Assembly (NCBI GenBank): GCA_004297665.1
Contig: SCUP01000091.1
Location: 1 to 5,716, forward strand
Source: Nitrosarchaeum sp.
GTDB taxonomy: Archaea > Thermoproteota > Nitrososphaeria > Nitrososphaerales > Nitrosopumilaceae
Length of the DNA stretch: 5,716 bases
Reading direction: 5' to 3'
Part shown: positions 1 through 4,670 of the stretch, piece by piece
Layout of the letters: each line of letters begins with the position of its first letter
How positions within the stretch are numbered: position 1 is the stretch's first letter
The notes under the pieces: generated by a model
What the model was told of the DNA's origin: nothing
Databases searched by the model: none
Seen by the model: only the letters and a program-made list of their open reading frames with translations
Program-made: the position numbers and the translations under genes

Positions 1-497
1 CTAAGATTTGCAATTGGCTTGAATCCATTTTGTTTTATTGTTTTTTCTATGGTTCGTCCAATATCGCTTGCTTTGACTCCTACTTTTATCATAGACATTG
101 CATTGCTTAATGCTTCTTCGGAGGCTTGAATCAATCCATCAAATTGTGTATCTTGGCAAACTGTAACTGCCGTATCTGCAATGTATCCATTAATTTGTGC
201 ACCAAGATCAATTTTGACCAAATCCGAATCTGTAATTGTGATTGGATCATTTGGTTCTGCTGTATAGTGAGCTGCTATTTCATTGATACTTACATTTACT
301 GGAAATGCGCATTTTGCGCCGCGTTTTTTAATTTGATTTTCTACTTCTTCACAAATTTCATAAACTGTTTTTCCAACCCAATTTCTCTCTCTTGCTATCT
401 CTCTTACTTCGGCAGCAATTTTTCCTGCTTTGATATAATCATCTAACTGCAATGCTTTTCTGTTCTTTTGAATGCCTTTAAAATGATTATCTGTCAA
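1..497 (-). CDS. map: Methionine aminopeptidase, type II (partial, N-terminal half)
   Basis: This metalloprotease removes the initiator methionine from nascent cytosolic proteins. About 165 residues are visible; the archaeal family is usually near 300, so the C-terminal part lies beyond the left edge. Seen: the N-terminal DDYIKAGKIAAEVRE helix (about residues 19-33), the AAHYTAEP segment with the substrate-pocket His77, and KIDLGAQINGYIADTAV, which supplies the first two metal ligands, Asp97 and Asp108. The rest of the ligands (His, Glu, Glu) would be in the missing half. The visible end, NGFKPIANL, is where the family continues into its G-H-G-type metal-binding His motif. The frame has no ATG. 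The TTG at 497 is the first start after an in-frame TAA; the TTG at 452 (MQLDDYIKAG) is a shorter alternative closer to many relatives. The gene diverges from the tRNA at 528. Identity is confident; the start is uncertain. Confidence 0.95.
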   Translation of the reverse strand, partial: MTDNHFKGIQKNRKALQLDDYIKAGKIAAEVREIARERNWVGKTVYEICEEVENQIKKRGAKCAFPVNVSINEIAAHYTAEPNDPITITDSDLVKIDLGAQINGYIADTAVTVCQDTQFDGLIQASEEALSNAMSMIKVGVKASDIGRTIEKTIKQNGFKPIANL

Positions 498-498
498 G

Positions 499-506
499 CT
501 TAAATT
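499..506 (+). promoter_or_regulatory. Candidate archaeal box A for tRNA-Pro
   Basis: An AT-rich element (CTTAAATT) is centred about 25 bases before the first base of the tRNA acceptor stem, the usual archaeal TATA-box distance. It sits in the short divergent gap between the aminopeptidase and the tRNA. Support is by position and composition only. Confidence 0.35.
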
Positions 507-527
507 GGGCGGCTTTTAGGATTCACT

Positions 528-604
528 GGGATCGTGGTCTAGCTTGGTATGATTCTGCGTTTGGGACGCAGAGGTCGTGTGTTCAAATCACGCCGATCCC
601 ACCA
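528..604 (+). tRNA. tRNA-Pro (anticodon TGG)
   Basis: A complete cloverleaf can be folded by hand. The acceptor stem is GGGATCG (528-534) with CGATCCC (594-600). The anticodon stem is CTGCG (555-559) with CGCAG (567-571), around a seven-base loop TTTGGGA with anticodon TGG at 562-564. The T arm is GTGTG/CACGC (577-581 with 589-593, one G-T pair) around TTCAAAT. The variable loop is five bases. The discriminator is A601 and CCA is encoded at 602-604. There is no intron, although thaumarchaeal tRNAs often carry one. The anticodon reads CCA and, by wobble, other proline codons. Class, anticodon and ends are all clear. Confidence 0.97.
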
Positions 605-616
605 CTAAATCATTAT

Positions 617-624
617 CTTATTAT
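617..624 (+). promoter_or_regulatory. Candidate box A for the C/D-type sRNA
   Basis: CTTATTAT is centred about 26 bases upstream of the terminal stem of the sRNA candidate (starting 647), in the short spacer after tRNA-Pro. It would let the RNA be transcribed independently; co-transcription and processing from the tRNA precursor is the alternative. Confidence 0.35.
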
Positions 625-646
625 CAAATCACATCCTAATTTTGTT

Positions 647-716
647 GCCGAGCAATGAGGAAGAGTTAGAGTAATGACTTTGATATGAAGTAAAACTAAT
701 GGCTCTGAGCTCCGGC
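647..716 (+). ncRNA. Candidate C/D box sRNA (2'-O-methylation guide)
   Basis: A 70-base element has the architecture of an archaeal C/D guide. Terminal-stem strands GCCGAGC (647-653) and GCTCCGGC (709-716) pair over 7 bp with one bulged C. Just inside lie a box C-like ATGAGGA (655-661; one change from RTGATGA) and a perfect box D CTGA (705-708) directly against the stem, as a kink-turn requires. A degenerate internal C' (TGATATGA, 681-688) can be proposed, and D' may be the ATGA at 674-677. The D guide would be the bases just before 705, placing the modified target nucleotide opposite T700. I could not identify the rRNA or tRNA target. A T5 tract (720-724) follows, suitable for termination. 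It lies 42 bases after tRNA-Pro. A box C mismatch and weak internal boxes keep this a candidate. Confidence 0.58.
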
Positions 717-747
717 ATGTTTTTATGAATTATGTCTGGTTTTAATT

Positions 748-996
748 TTGTTGAATTTTGAAAAACGCGATATTATTTTGATTGTTGGTCTTTTGCTTTT
801 TATGATTGGATTGATTCCTTTCATGGCGCCGATATATGCTGCTTTAATTGTAATTGCTATCTATTTTGGAATAAAATTCTATGTAGGAAATAGAAGAAAA
901 TCTATCGAAAAAGAACTAGGAGAAGGCATATGTGTTGACTGTGGTTCTAAAATATCTAATCAAAAATGCCCAAACTGTGATTCTGTAAACGAATAA
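748..996 (+). CDS. Small membrane protein with C-terminal zinc ribbon
   Basis: An 82-residue protein of unknown function. Residues 9-26 (IILIVGLLLFMIGLIPFM) and about 28-46 (APIYAALIVIAIYFGIKFY) form two membrane helices joined by a very short turn. A basic stretch (GNRRKSIEKE) follows, then a zinc-ribbon knuckle pair, C62-x2-C65 and C74-x2-C77, in the last 25 residues. The basic stretch after helix 2 suggests a cytoplasmic ribbon. The start is TTG at 748, with a second TTG at 751; no ATG exists in frame, and the ATG at 732 is in another frame and stops after nine codons. TTTTTATG near 720-727 lies about 25 bases upstream and could be a box A for a leaderless message. That overlaps the T-tract behind the sRNA. 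The neighbours give no clear functional hint. The gene is likely real; its role is unknown. Confidence 0.78.
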   Translation: MLNFEKRDIILIVGLLLFMIGLIPFMAPIYAALIVIAIYFGIKFYVGNRRKSIEKELGEGICVDCGSKISNQKCPNCDSVNE

Positions 997-1060
997 CTTT
1001 GGAAATATGTGAATATTACAATATTGCTATAGGTAACATCTGAATACTAAAGTAAAAACA

Positions 1061-1756
1061 ATGCAAAACGACAGATTATCAGAGTGGTTTGTTCCAAAGT
1101 TTGGTCCTAGGAATTTTAGATTAGCTGTGGGAATTTTGTTTTTACCTTATACTGGAATGGTAATATCCTTTGCAATTTGGGGGTCTCTTTCAGTAGAATC
1201 TAATCTTGATCGATTGCTATCAATTGGGTTGCTCTATTTTTTTGCAATTGGAATATCTGCACATTGCCTTGATGCATTGGGAAGTAAGAAAAGGCCTTGG
1301 GGGAATCTATCCAGAATCAATCTTTGGTTAGCCTCTATTATTTCTCTGATTTTGTCATTTTCCATTGGAATGTATTTTGCATTTTTAGATTCTTGGATGT
1401 TATTTCCAATAGGGGCAATAGAAATATTTTTTCTTTTTGCATATAATCTTGAATTGTTTCATGGTAAATTTCATAATAATGCATCATTTGTCATATCCTG
1501 GGGAATTTTACCTGTTTTTGCAGGAGCAGTAATTCAATCAAATTCAATATCTTTTGAAACAATAATATTTTCTATAATCGCCGGTCTTGCAAGCTATGTT
1601 TTGATAATTGTCTCAAGAAAATATAAAACTCTAAAACAACAAAATGCACCTTATGAAATATTTTACAAAAAAGAAATTATCCTCAAACTTGTTAGCTCTC
1701 TTGTAATATTTGGAACAATTTTCTTTTTTGTATTAAGACACCTTTTAATTGTTTAA
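1061..1756 (+). CDS. Polytopic membrane protein, UbiA prenyltransferase-like
   Basis: A 231-residue protein with about seven hydrophobic helices (roughly 19-40, 51-68, 86-108, 110-130, 143-161, 166-185, 208-228). After helix 2 it has AHCLDALGSKKRPWG (67-81), which sits where UbiA enzymes carry the Asp-rich motif followed by a basic K/R-x-P segment. After helix 4 it has YNLELFHGKFH (128-138). Both are charged or polar loops likely to face one active-site cavity. UbiA enzymes transfer a polyprenyl chain to an aromatic or glycerol acceptor in the membrane. The canonical NDxxDxxxD and DxxxD motifs are not intact (only Asp71 and Glu131 remain in these loops), so catalysis is unproven and the protein may be a divergent, non-classical member. 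It lies 16 bases ahead of a chorismate-lyase-like gene, which supports a quinone-type role. Start ATG at 1061. Membrane nature is certain; family assignment is moderate. Confidence 0.72.
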   Translation: MQNDRLSEWFVPKFGPRNFRLAVGILFLPYTGMVISFAIWGSLSVESNLDRLLSIGLLYFFAIGISAHCLDALGSKKRPWGNLSRINLWLASIISLILSFSIGMYFAFLDSWMLFPIGAIEIFFLFAYNLELFHGKFHNNASFVISWGILPVFAGAVIQSNSISFETIIFSIIAGLASYVLIIVSRKYKTLKQQNAPYEIFYKKEIILKLVSSLVIFGTIFFFVLRHLLIV

Positions 1757-1772
1757 AACCCGATAATATTAT

Positions 1773-2210
1773 ATGAATATGGTTTCTGAAGATTTGTTAA
1801 ATAGAATATTGGATGCTCCTGTAGGTCAAGTGGTTGCTGTTCTTGGTGAAATATTAAATTGCAATATTAATTTAGAAGTAATAGAACAAAACGCTATCAC
1901 GCCTCACCAATTTGTGAGAAAGATTGTAATCATTGCAAATGAATTGCCAGTGATTAATGCATACGTAGAGTTTGATTCCACCGTTTTGCCTGAATCTATT
2001 GTGTCTGAACTTTTAAAGAAAAAACGTGGAGTAGGTACCATTCTTAATATTCATAACATCAAAGCAACTAGAAATGTGATCTTCTTTAACCGTAATACTG
2101 ATGAAAGATTGGTCTTGAGAAAATATGAAATAATTAATGATGGTATTGTGTGGTTTACTATTTTAGAAGAAATTAGATTAGATAATCTTGGTTCCAACAA
2201 TAATAGCTGA
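1773..2210 (+). CDS. Chorismate pyruvate-lyase-like protein (UbiC/DUF98-like)
   Basis: A soluble 145-residue protein. Chorismate lyase cleaves chorismate to 4-hydroxybenzoate and pyruvate, the entry step of ubiquinone synthesis. By eye the sequence follows the UbiC order. FVRKIVII (48-55) matches the LREILL strand, giving Arg49 as the counterpart of the chorismate-binding Arg. NELPVINAYVEFD resembles GEPWLAGRTVVP. RGVGTIL (85-91) corresponds to PLGRYLF. LRKYEIINDGIVWFTILEEI (115-134) corresponds to the C-terminal strand pair, with Glu132 aligning with the catalytic-pocket Glu. The length is slightly below E. coli UbiC (about 165). It follows the UbiA-like gene closely, and its last 33 bases overlap the 3' end of the opposing methyltransferase. 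Start ATG 1773; ATG 1779 is possible. No ribosome-binding site is obvious. Fold assignment is fairly strong; the actual reaction is inferred, and related UTRA-fold domains bind ligands without catalysis. Confidence 0.72.
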   Translation: MNMVSEDLLNRILDAPVGQVVAVLGEILNCNINLEVIEQNAITPHQFVRKIVIIANELPVINAYVEFDSTVLPESIVSELLKKKRGVGTILNIHNIKATRNVIFFNRNTDERLVLRKYEIINDGIVWFTILEEIRLDNLGSNNNS

Positions 2211-2861
2211 AGTCCCGAGGGTTAAATCTTGTTTGTACACTTTTAATCCATTTTTTTTCATAGTATTTTCATATTCTGTTACCCAATTGCTGGTTCTTAT
2301 GAGATGAGGTAAACTAACAAACACTTTTTTCCAATCTGGGACAAAAAATCCTATCAAATAAAGTATGTCAAAGTAAAAGTTCCACAATTTTCTTACAAAT
2401 TTATTTTTTGGATATGTAAAATCATGTAAAATTATTTTTCCACCAATATTAAGATGTTCAATACACTTTTTGACTAAAACATCTGATATGCAATATTTAG
2501 GTAAATATGATGCGGTAATACAATCAAATTTTTTGCCCAGATTTAGTTTTTCGGCATCTTGGTTTACAAATGAAATATTTTTATACGATTTTAATTTTTC
2601 TTTTGCTTTTTCAATATAGTTTTTCGTAATGTCTAGTCCAATGATTGTAGATTGTGGAATTTTGTCTGCGATTAGTTTTGTAAGAATACCGGTACCACAT
2701 GCAAGATCCAACACTGTTTTTTCAGAGGATAGTTGTTTTAGAATTTTATTTTTCCAAGCATTATCCTCCCCAAATGTAGTCCAGTATACTATTTTATCAT
2801 ACGAATTAGCCGTATCAGTAAAAAATGTTGGAACTAAATCTTTTGGATTTTTACTATTCAT
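2178..2861 (-). CDS. UbiE/MenG-like SAM-dependent methyltransferase
   Basis: A class I methyltransferase of about 227 residues resembling UbiE/MenG, which C-methylates the ring of demethylmenaquinone or a ubiquinone precursor. Seen in order: FFTDTANSYDKI (13-24), the family's N-terminal S-x-x-YD-type segment; SAM motif I VLDLACGTG (50-58); acidic Asp77 in GLDIT; NQDAEKL (100-106); GGKIILHDFTYP (140-151), matching the UbiE LEFSKP signature; an aromatic FYFDILYLIG stretch (162-171); SLPHLI (183-188), matching the YLPESI motif; and a C-terminal LTLGTSAIIVGTK, matching LTxGxxAxHxGxK. The start chosen is ATG 2861, where the family similarity begins. The frame stays open to a TTG at 2960, but that Lys/Gln-rich extension looks non-coding. 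It converges on, and overlaps by 33 bases, the UbiC-like gene. Methyltransferase class is certain; quinone substrate is likely but inferred. Confidence 0.88.
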   Translation of the reverse strand: MNSKNPKDLVPTFFTDTANSYDKIVYWTTFGEDNAWKNKILKQLSSEKTVLDLACGTGILTKLIADKIPQSTIIGLDITKNYIEKAKEKLKSYKNISFVNQDAEKLNLGKKFDCITASYLPKYCISDVLVKKCIEHLNIGGKIILHDFTYPKNKFVRKLWNFYFDILYLIGFFVPDWKKVFVSLPHLIRTSNWVTEYENTMKKNGLKVYKQDLTLGTSAIIVGTKII

Positions 2862-2994
2862 GATTAGTTGTTGCTTCTCAAGTTTATGAGTTAATTGTTT
2901 TTCAAAACTTTTTTTCACATGTATTTCAAGTTGTTTAATATTAATAGAAATAATAAACAAATATTCATGATCATCTCACCTTTGTTTTTATTTC

Positions 2995-3017
2995 ACCCAA
3001 GTACGTTTACTTTGGGT
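2995..3017 (+). repeat. Short hairpin (9-bp inverted repeat, CGTT loop)
   Basis: ACCCAAGTA (2995-3003) is complementary to TACTTTGGGT (3008-3017) with one bulged T and a four-base CGTT loop. The right arm overlaps the left arm of the longer inverted repeat at 3015. CCAAGTA (2997-3003) could also pair with TACTTGG at 3094-3100, so mutually exclusive folds exist. Function is unknown; a protein-binding palindrome or part of a structured RNA leader are both possible. Confidence 0.4.
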
Positions 3018-3114
3018 AGTAATCAACTAGTAAAAACATCAATGGTATGGAAGTTGGTGTTGGAACCAGAACATAGAGTTGTCGTTGGATAACTACTTGG
3101 TTTTGATTACTGCC
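3015..3114 (+). ncRNA. Candidate structured RNA in the 357-base spacer
   Basis: The gene-free spacer 2862-3218 contains a long interrupted stem. GGTAGTAATCAA (3015-3026) pairs with TTGATTACTGCC (3103-3114) over 12 bp with one G-T pair. CTAGTA (3027-3032) then pairs with TACTTGG (3094-3100) with one bulge, giving 18 bp in all. Inside, GTT/GGT (3053-3058) can pair with ACC/AAC (3065-3072). The enclosed DNA is visibly richer in G than the flanks, often a mark of RNA genes in AT-rich archaea. A box A-like TTTTTATTTC (2984-2993) ends about 22 bases before 3015, and TATTTT follows the right arm. No protein frame inside is convincing, and no C/D or H/ACA boxes are clear. The strand is a guess from the promoter and T-tract placement. 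The remainder of the spacer (2862-2994, 3115-3189) shows nothing recognisable. Confidence 0.4.
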
Positions 3115-3189
3115 TATTTTCTCTAATACTTAAATTCTGACATATTTTTGGTTTCATAAATTCTTAGGTTAATCTGATATTTAGAAAGG

Positions 3190-3199
3190 CTTAAGTTTT
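3190..3199 (+). promoter_or_regulatory. Candidate box A for the CBS-Usp operon
   Basis: CTTAAGTTTT lies with its centre about 25 bases before the ATG at 3219 and is preceded by a purine-rich GAAAGG that could serve as BRE. The distance fits a leaderless or near-leaderless transcript, and no Shine-Dalgarno sequence precedes the ATG, which agrees. Confidence 0.4.
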
Positions 3200-3218
3200 T
3201 GTTGAGTAATATTATACA

Positions 3219-3683
3219 ATGGGAATTTTTGATGGGTTAACGAAAAACACAAAAAAAACTTTTGTAAATGATAACAAATTAGAAAAAGACCTATCCGAAA
3301 TTTTAGTGAAAGATGTAATGTCAAAACAATTGATAGTGGCACAGTCTTCAACAACTGTTTATCAGATATCTAAAATGATGGAGCAGGGAATAGGTTCTGT
3401 TTTTGTAAAAAAAGATTCCATCCCTATAGGAATTATAACTGACAGAGACTTTGCAATTAAAATTATGGCAAACAAATATCCTCCAAATACACCAGTAGGT
3501 AATGTAGCATCAATGCCTTTACAAACAATAGGTCCAAATGAGTCAATTTTAGATGCAGCCAAACAAATGTCATCAAAAAAAATTCGCAAGATTGCAGTAG
3601 TTGAAAATGACAAAGTCATTGGAATAATAACATCTACTGATTTGGTTAATCAATTATCTTTGATTAAAAATAAAATTCCTTAA
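3219..3683 (+). CDS. Tandem CBS-domain protein
   Basis: A 154-residue soluble protein made of a CBS pair (Bateman module) behind a short polar, Lys-rich N-terminus (1-28). CBS1 spans about 31-86 (VKDVMSKQ through GIITDRDFAIKIM) and CBS2 about 93-148 (GNVASMPLQTIGPNESILDAA through VIGIITSTDLVNQL). Both keep the G-x-x-T-x-x-D turn (GIITDRD and GIITSTD) that contacts the ribose of bound adenine nucleotides in this family. No catalytic or DNA-binding domain is attached, so it should act as a free-standing sensor or adaptor binding AMP, ADP, ATP or SAM. The gene ends 19 bases before the preferred start of a universal stress protein, another adenine-nucleotide binder, so the two are probably co-transcribed. 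ATG 3219 is the natural start. The partner protein is unknown. Confidence 0.93.
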   Translation: MGIFDGLTKNTKKTFVNDNKLEKDLSEILVKDVMSKQLIVAQSSTTVYQISKMMEQGIGSVFVKKDSIPIGIITDRDFAIKIMANKYPPNTPVGNVASMPLQTIGPNESILDAAKQMSSKKIRKIAVVENDKVIGIITSTDLVNQLSLIKNKIP

Positions 3684-3692
3684 AATCCAATT

Positions 3693-3696
3693 GAGG
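3693..3696 (+). promoter_or_regulatory. Shine-Dalgarno GAGG deciding the Usp start
   Basis: GAGG sits six bases before the TTG at 3703, good spacing for the archaeal 16S tail. It overlaps the alternative TTG at 3691, so it favours 3703 as the start of the universal stress protein. This fits a downstream gene in an operon, where a ribosome-binding site is needed. Confidence 0.5.
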
Positions 3697-3702
3697 AAAA
3701 GA

Positions 3703-4119
3703 TTGTTTTCAAAGATCCTTGTTGCAATTGACGGTTCAGAATCAGCAAAAAAAGCATTCACAACCTCGATTTATCTTGCGTCAATATCTAGCTGTAGAAT
3801 TGATGTGATTCATGTGGTTTCATGTGAATTTGGTGGGGATAGCGCTGCAAGTCTTGAACTAGTTGAAGATCTGAAAATCAAAGCAAATTCAATGTTGGAA
3901 GAATACAAAAAGTATGCTTTAGAAAAAGATATTCGCCCAAAATTCATGTTAGAAATTGGAGATCCTGCAAATATGATTATAGAAATTGTTAATTCTAAAG
4001 ATTATGATCTAGTTGTACTTGGAACTCGTGGTATGAATGTCTTTAAGGAATTAGTTCTAGGCAGTGTGTCGATAAAAGTTATGCATCATGCAAAATGTCC
4101 CGTCATGGTAGTGCGATGA
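3703..4119 (+). CDS. Universal stress protein (UspA family, ATP-binding type)
   Basis: A 138-residue single-domain Usp with an HUP-type Rossmann-like fold. The N-terminal strand KILVAIDGSESAKKAF carries the conserved Asp10 near the adenine pocket. The C-terminal LGTRGMNVFKELVLGSVS (106-123) fits the G-x2-G-x9-G-S/T ATP-binding signature exactly, placing it with ATP-binding Usp proteins such as MJ0577, not the non-binding UspA type. It ends in the usual CPVMVVR strand. These proteins dimerise in the cytosol and are linked to energy or stress status. The start is TTG 3703 because of the GAGG at 3693; TTG 3691 adds MRKR and is possible. It follows the CBS gene in the same direction with no promoter between, so both probably report adenylate state. 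A T-rich stretch follows the stop. Confidence 0.93.
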   Translation: MFSKILVAIDGSESAKKAFTTSIYLASISSCRIDVIHVVSCEFGGDSAASLELVEDLKIKANSMLEEYKKYALEKDIRPKFMLEIGDPANMIIEIVNSKDYDLVVLGTRGMNVFKELVLGSVSIKVMHHAKCPVMVVR

Positions 4120-4135
4120 TATAATTGTTCTAATC

Positions 4136-4140
4136 TTTTT
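4136..4140 (+). terminator. T-tract after the Usp gene
   Basis: A TTTTT run lies 17 bases after the Usp stop codon, in the 27-base gap before the stop of the convergent small gene at 4147. Archaeal termination relies on such T-runs without needing a hairpin. Support is by position only. Confidence 0.35.
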
Positions 4141-4146
4141 ATAAAT

Positions 4147-4293
4147 TCAATAACCTAATTGATTCCATTTAATTGGTCTTAGGCTACAATCACATTTCTC
4201 TCTTTTTCCACATTTAGGACAATTACAATCACAGAGCAATAATGAAGCATTACAACCAACACATTTTGTATATTCTGCAAAATCTTCTCTCAT
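4147..4293 (-). CDS. Cys-rich micro-protein, 48 residues (putative zinc binder)
   Basis: This short minus-strand gene was found by reading the apparent gap 4120-4382. ATG 4293 to TGA 4147 encodes 48 residues with eight cysteines: C11-x2-C14, C21-x-C23-x-C25-x2-C28 and C34-x-C36. The core reads CDCNCPKCGKREKCDC (21-36). Cysteine spacing is that of compact zinc- or other metal-binding modules; the protein has no membrane segment or signal. The core is matched almost position by position in the truncated gene at 5635-5716, and the first half (CxxC-x6-CxC) recurs in the gene at 4383-4532. That shared pattern is the best evidence the frame is translated. AT-rich DNA upstream (4294-4382) holds TATA-like words. 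Convergent with the Usp gene. Function unknown. Confidence 0.72.
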   Translation of the reverse strand: MREDFAEYTKCVGCNASLLLCDCNCPKCGKREKCDCSLRPIKWNQLGY

Positions 4294-4382
4294 TGAGTAT
4301 ATTTATGACACAATGAAAATTAAATGTATAATTAATATTCTTAAAATTTGTTTAATATTTAATATTTAATCTAAATAAATTT

Positions 4383-4532
4383 TTATGAATCAATCTTCGG
4401 TATGTGTTCTTTACAATAACATTTCAAATCGGTACACTCTTTCATTTCATGAGTATATTCACTAAGAGGTACTTTTTTTGTCTCACAGAAACATACATCT
4501 GCTGGTGCAAAGCATTTTATGCAATAGCTCAT
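4383..4532 (-). CDS. Cys-rich micro-protein, 49 residues
   Basis: ATG 4532 to TGA 4383 gives 49 residues with seven cysteines: C4-x2-C7-x6-C14-x-C16 near the N-terminus, then C33, C38 and C40. The first four reproduce the CxxC-x6-CxC spacing of the 48-residue neighbour downstream. The middle CGKR-type core is replaced by a longer polar loop (ETKKVPLSEYTHEMKE), and C-x4-C-x-C follows. An in-frame ATG at 4547 and an open frame to 4589 exist, but the extra residues are hydrophobic and unlike the rest. A CTTTATTAT element centred near 4557 lies about 26 bases before ATG 4532, favouring it. The gene diverges from the RAM-domain gene at 4671 across an AT-rich shared promoter region. It is likely metal-binding; function unknown. 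Confidence 0.68.
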   Translation of the reverse strand: MSYCIKCFAPADVCFCETKKVPLSEYTHEMKECTDLKCYCKEHIPKIDS

Positions 4533-4640
4533 AGTACAATAATGCATTACACAATAATAAAGTAGTTTACTTAATATGTATAAATACATTTGATTTTATT
4601 AAATAAAATTAAACAAATATTTATAAATTTACCATTAATA

Positions 4641-4649
4641 TTAAATAAT
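4641..4649 (+). promoter_or_regulatory. Candidate box A for the RAM-domain operon
   Basis: TTAAATAAT is centred about 26 bases before ATG 4671, within a long AT-only stretch. This placement supports 4671 as the start of a leaderless message and argues against upstream in-frame codons from 4590. Confidence 0.45.
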
Positions 4650-4670
4650 GATTTGGTAACACTTGATATC

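Noticed and set aside
126..446. Plus-strand open frame of 106 codons, Cys- and Ile-rich
   Set aside because: Lies wholly opposite the methionine aminopeptidase gene, whose minus-strand product has family motifs; the plus-strand product is low-complexity and resembles nothing.
732..761. ATG at 732 as start of the membrane zinc-ribbon gene
   Set aside because: It is in a different frame and reaches a stop after nine codons; only TTG 748 or 751 opens the zinc-ribbon frame.
2629..2889. Plus-strand open frame of 86 codons
   Set aside because: Antisense shadow of the methyltransferase with no recognisable domain.
2862..2960. N-terminal extension of the methyltransferase to TTG 2960
   Set aside because: The added residues are not family-like, the start is a weak TTG, and similarity to UbiE/MenG begins just after ATG 2861.
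2895..3092. Plus-strand open frame of 65 codons in the spacer
   Set aside because: Its first part covers AT-rich promoter DNA and its product has no family features; the inverted repeats fit a structured element better.
3015..3114. Inverted repeat as insertion-sequence ends or a MITE
   Set aside because: No flanking direct repeat, no transposase, and the arms are joined through an internal bulged stem; a structured RNA or regulatory element fits better, though a tiny relic cannot be excluded.
3362..3619. Minus-strand open frame opposite the CBS gene
   Set aside because: Shadow of a clear two-CBS coding region.
4590..4670. Upstream extension of the RAM-domain gene
   Set aside because: Extremely AT-rich promoter DNA; the RAM domain begins right after ATG 4671 and a box A lies 26 bases before it.
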